A stretch of 8,198 nucleotides of DNA from Bacteroidota bacterium (GTDB lineage: Bacteria > Bacteroidota > Bacteroidia > NS11-12g > UBA955), in the NCBI GenBank assembly GCA_947460045.1, contig CANHGC010000059.1, positions 1-8,198 on the forward strand, written 5' to 3'. Position 1 is the stretch's first letter. Every line of letters begins with the position of its first letter. Under the pieces are notes generated by a model. It saw nothing but the letters and a program-made list of their open reading frames with translations, was not told the origin of the DNA and searched no databases. This document shows positions 6,132 through 8,198 of this stretch, piece after piece. The translations under genes and the position numbers were made by a program.

Positions 6132-8018
6132 TTACGGGTTGATTATCAACTGCTCTTTCAGAAAAACCCCTCCGGCTTCAAACTCCACCTGATAGGTTTT
6201 GGTTTGCTTGGCATCGTAAAGCGGCAAGGCGAAAACACTCTCACCTTTGGGCAATCCGCCCGGAAATTCGTGTCTCAGTAACAATTTGCTGGACTCATCG
6301 CGCAGAGTTAATGTGCACGGTCCTTCCTCTGCCATTTGGATCATGAAATAGACTTTCCCGTTCTCGGTATTGGTAAACGCTTGAAAATGAATTTGTCCGT
6401 TGTTGCCTTGCTCTACCCATTGGGCTTCTGTGAGCGATAGTTTCTGTGCGGGGTCGCGGAATTCGTTGTTGCGTTTCCAATACACCGCGTAGGCATGGGC
6501 TTCAGCTTTGCTTTCATTGGCATCGTTATCGAAAAATACATTGGGCGCCATGGTAGAAAATCCGCCCACCAGATGGCCGAGGAGCTGTGAATCGCCTTGC
6601 AAGGATTCCAGATCGATCACAACAGTGCCTTCCATGCGCGGAACCGTATTCGCCGGAATAAATTCGGTGCCAGCCCCTACCCCTTTGGGCAGTTGAATGG
6701 GCAAAGCATATTCGCTGTAATCGTTGGCCGCCGTGCGTTCAATCACCGATACCGTGGATACCACAGGCACATCTGGATCTTGGGTTAACAGGCCCGAATC
6801 ATTGAAATAATACTGGGCGATGCCCCCAAAAAATAGAAAAAACTGCGCATCCACTTTGTAGGAATAGAGCGATGTGTGGGCGCTGTGGTATTGATTTAGC
6901 AGCTGATTGAATTGGGGCACGGGTTTGATGGTACTGGAATCTGAATTTATCTCCAGCAGATTGGTATAGGGAATGTTGGCGCGTTCTTGAAACACCCCTG
7001 AAAACACCATTAGGTCTTTGCGTACATGGGGAAAGGGTGAATCATTGGCAGCGTCAACATGATGCAGTGATTCCATGACATTCACATCCCGGCGGCGGAA
7101 TTGACTGTCGGTAAGCGGTGAGTGCCAAACGACAAACTCTTTTTTTGGCGTTGATTTTTTGCGGCTTTTGCGTTTGTTGCGCGATTTAACTGTTTGCTGA
7201 ACCAGCTGAAAACGACGCACCCCATGGTGGTATTCCTGTTCAAATCCAGGTCCGTTTTGCGGTCCCATGGGATTGTATAAACCATCGAAGCGATGTCCGC
7301 CCACCAAGTAAAACCTGCCTGTTGGCACGCGGTGAGGATAATAGTCAACTTGATAAAACATGGCGCCACCTGTGAGAGCAAATTGGGGATCGGTCCATTG
7401 TTCAAAGGCGGATGAAAGTGTAGCCAACGGGAACGGTTTCTGTTTGATTTGGTCTTTGCGCGAATTGAGCTCGGATTGTTTGGCGAATTCGCTGCTGAGC
7501 TTGGCCAAATCCACCTTTGTGAGGTAGGGAAAGGTGCGATGCGCTTCGGGGTCTGTGTATTTTGATGGTGGTGCAAACAGGGCTTTGTCTTGCCTGCAGG
7601 GCAATCCGTAACCTCCCGCGAGGAAGAGAAAATTCTCTTCTTGATGGAACAACATATTGGTAGAAGCCAATTGCGATTGGATTGAGGGGTTTAGGTTTTG
7701 GATGGGCATTGAATCTACGGTTCGGGATTCCGGATCAACACACCAGATATAGCGATTGGCGTGGGCGGAATCGAAGGCCCGGAACGGCTGCCTTCGATGG
7801 AGCCCATCGCGGCGGCCACCGAACAAATACCATTTCCCTTGATATTGGGCCGCCGCAAATGAATGCAAACTCGGCAAAGCCGGCATATCAACGCGCTGTA
7901 TCATCAAAGAAAAGGGCTGGGTTTGGGCCAGCAAGGGTTGAGTGCTCAAGGCAACAATAAACCCCATCGCCGCCACACACCATTTTTTTGTCTTCAATGA
8001 AAATTTCAGCACTCGCAT
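6132..8018 (-). CDS. Secreted kelch-like beta-propeller protein with T9SS-like C-terminal domain
   Basis: This is a 628-residue protein from ATG 8018. An in-frame ATG at 8150 is rejected because it would overlap the divergent OsmC gene and precede the signal peptide and the -7 box. Residues 1-32 form a signal peptide (basic start, hydrophobic 14-30, LLA before Gln). Six hydrophobic-then-Gly-Gly strands resembling kelch blades occur with glycines at about 67-68 (GKWYLFGG), 135-136 (FLFLAGG), 240-241 (FYLVGG), 340-341 (LMVFSG, degenerate), 398-399 (FFLFFGG) and 485-486 (LGHLVGG), suggesting a divergent six-bladed propeller. A strongly basic loop, SRNKRKSRKKSTPKK, lies at about 279-293. The last 85 or so residues have the strand pattern of a T9SS type A sorting domain (TLTLRDESSKLLL, TYQVEFEAGG, FLKEQLIINP), though divergent. 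I do not recognise a named gene. It is probably a surface or secreted protein; no catalytic motif is seen. Confidence 0.75.
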   Translation of the reverse strand: MRVLKFSLKTKKWCVAAMGFIVALSTQPLLAQTQPFSLMIQRVDMPALPSLHSFAAAQYQGKWYLFGGRRDGLHRRQPFRAFDSAHANRYIWCVDPESRTVDSMPIQNLNPSIQSQLASTNMLFHQEENFLFLAGGYGLPCRQDKALFAPPSKYTDPEAHRTFPYLTKVDLAKLSSEFAKQSELNSRKDQIKQKPFPLATLSSAFEQWTDPQFALTGGAMFYQVDYYPHRVPTGRFYLVGGHRFDGLYNPMGPQNGPGFEQEYHHGVRRFQLVQQTVKSRNKRKSRKKSTPKKEFVVWHSPLTDSQFRRRDVNVMESLHHVDAANDSPFPHVRKDLMVFSGVFQERANIPYTNLLEINSDSSTIKPVPQFNQLLNQYHSAHTSLYSYKVDAQFFLFFGGIAQYYFNDSGLLTQDPDVPVVSTVSVIERTAANDYSEYALPIQLPKGVGAGTEFIPANTVPRMEGTVVIDLESLQGDSQLLGHLVGGFSTMAPNVFFDNDANESKAEAHAYAVYWKRNNEFRDPAQKLSLTEAQWVEQGNNGQIHFQAFTNTENGKVYFMIQMAEEGPCTLTLRDESSKLLLRHEFPGGLPKGESVFALPLYDAKQTKTYQVEFEAGGVFLKEQLIINP

Positions 8019-8025
8019 GATTAAA

Positions 8026-8033
8026 CAAAGGTA
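8026..8033 (-). promoter_or_regulatory. -7 box (TACCTTTG) of the kelch-like gene
   Basis: Read on the minus strand, TACCTTTG is a perfect TAnnTTTG match ending 7 bases before the ATG at 8018, the same spacing as for the adaptor gene. No TTG is found 17-23 bases upstream, so the -33 element is absent or degenerate. Confidence 0.55.
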
Positions 8034-8088
8034 GCATCGCCCCGGAAAATATTGGGTAACATTGATCATTCCGCCAATAAGTTTGTCG

Positions 8089-8096
8089 TATTTTCG
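8089..8096 (+). promoter_or_regulatory. Candidate -7 box (TATTTTCG) of the OsmC-family gene
   Basis: TATTTTCG matches TAnnTTTG with one mismatch and ends 4 bases before the ATG at 8101. A TTG at 8062-8064 lies 24 bases upstream, slightly beyond the usual spacing. If it is real, the mRNA would begin at or inside the start codon, so a further upstream promoter is a fair alternative. Confidence 0.35.
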
Positions 8097-8100
8097 TAAC

Positions 8101-8198
8101 ATGGCAACCGCAAGCACCAAATACCTCGGACAATTACGCTGTAGCAACATTCATTTGCAGAGCGGGACGGAAATTTTCACCGATGCACCCACCGATAA
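8101..8198 (+). CDS. OsmC-family protein, N-terminal fragment
   Basis: Only the first 32 codons are inside the window, and the frame is open to the edge. The translation starts MATASTKYLGQLRCSN and contains SGTEIFTDAPTD. The GxEIxTDAPxD stretch is the N-terminal hallmark of OsmC/Ohr-related proteins, which in characterised members reduce organic hydroperoxides using a pair of reactive cysteines. Those cysteines lie beyond the window, so activity cannot be judged. There is no signal peptide, so it should be cytoplasmic. It is divergent from the kelch-like gene across an 82-bp spacer. Confidence 0.7.
   Translation, partial: MATASTKYLGQLRCSNIHLQSGTEIFTDAPTD

Noticed and set aside
7082..7576. 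164-codon open frame overlapping the kelch-like gene on the same strand in another frame
   Set aside because: The translation is low in structure (Asn/Ser/Pro-rich) with no motif, while the overlapping frame has a signal peptide and repeated blade motifs.
8019..8150. 44-residue N-terminal extension of the kelch-like protein
   Set aside because: It would overlap the OsmC-like start and the -7 box at 8026-8033, and would place the signal peptide internally.
1..8198. CRISPR arrays, insertion sequences, phage genes or tandem repeats
   Set aside because: No regularly spaced direct repeats, terminal inverted repeats, transposase or integrase motifs were seen anywhere in the window.

Overview
The window looks like ordinary chromosome from a member of the Bacteroidota. 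The -7-like boxes upstream of several genes fit the phylum's TAnnTTTG consensus, with perfect matches at 2774-2781, 5993-6000 and, on the minus strand, 8026-8033. No start codon has a recognisable Shine-Dalgarno sequence, several signal peptides end in the 'Ala-Gln' style common in this phylum, and one secreted protein may carry a Type IX secretion (T9SS) C-terminal domain. Class and genus cannot be assigned from the sequence alone. No insertion sequence, phage gene, CRISPR array or integrase is visible.

Left end (1-987, minus strand): a two-gene unit of a membrane-anchored OB-fold (tRNA_anti-like) protein followed by a YceI-family secreted protein cut by the window edge. A 63-bp divergent spacer separates it from an exported YtcJ-type amidohydrolase (1051-2706, plus).

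Centre (2789-5873, plus): a three-gene export cassette in the order periplasmic adaptor, FtsX/MacB-type permease and ABC ATPase. Adaptor and permease are 4 bp apart, and the GTG-started ATPase follows after 63 bp. Together they would form an inner-membrane pump of the MacAB/DevBCA type. No TolC-like outer-membrane partner is in the window and the substrate is unknown.

Right part (5874-8198): a tRNA-Cys(GCA) with its own strong -7 box and a strong terminator at 6093-6125. The terminator hairpin sits between the tRNA and the convergent end of a long minus-strand gene (6132-8018). That gene encodes a secreted protein with six kelch-like blades and a C-terminal beta domain resembling a T9SS sorting signal. 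An 82-bp divergent spacer with candidate promoters on both strands leads to the start of an OsmC-family gene that runs off the right edge.

I see no convincing undescribed system. The points most worth a second look are the kelch/T9SS-like protein with its very basic internal loop, the very short distances between -7 boxes and start codons at three genes (possible leaderless mRNAs), and the adaptor-permease-ATPase cassette of unknown substrate.
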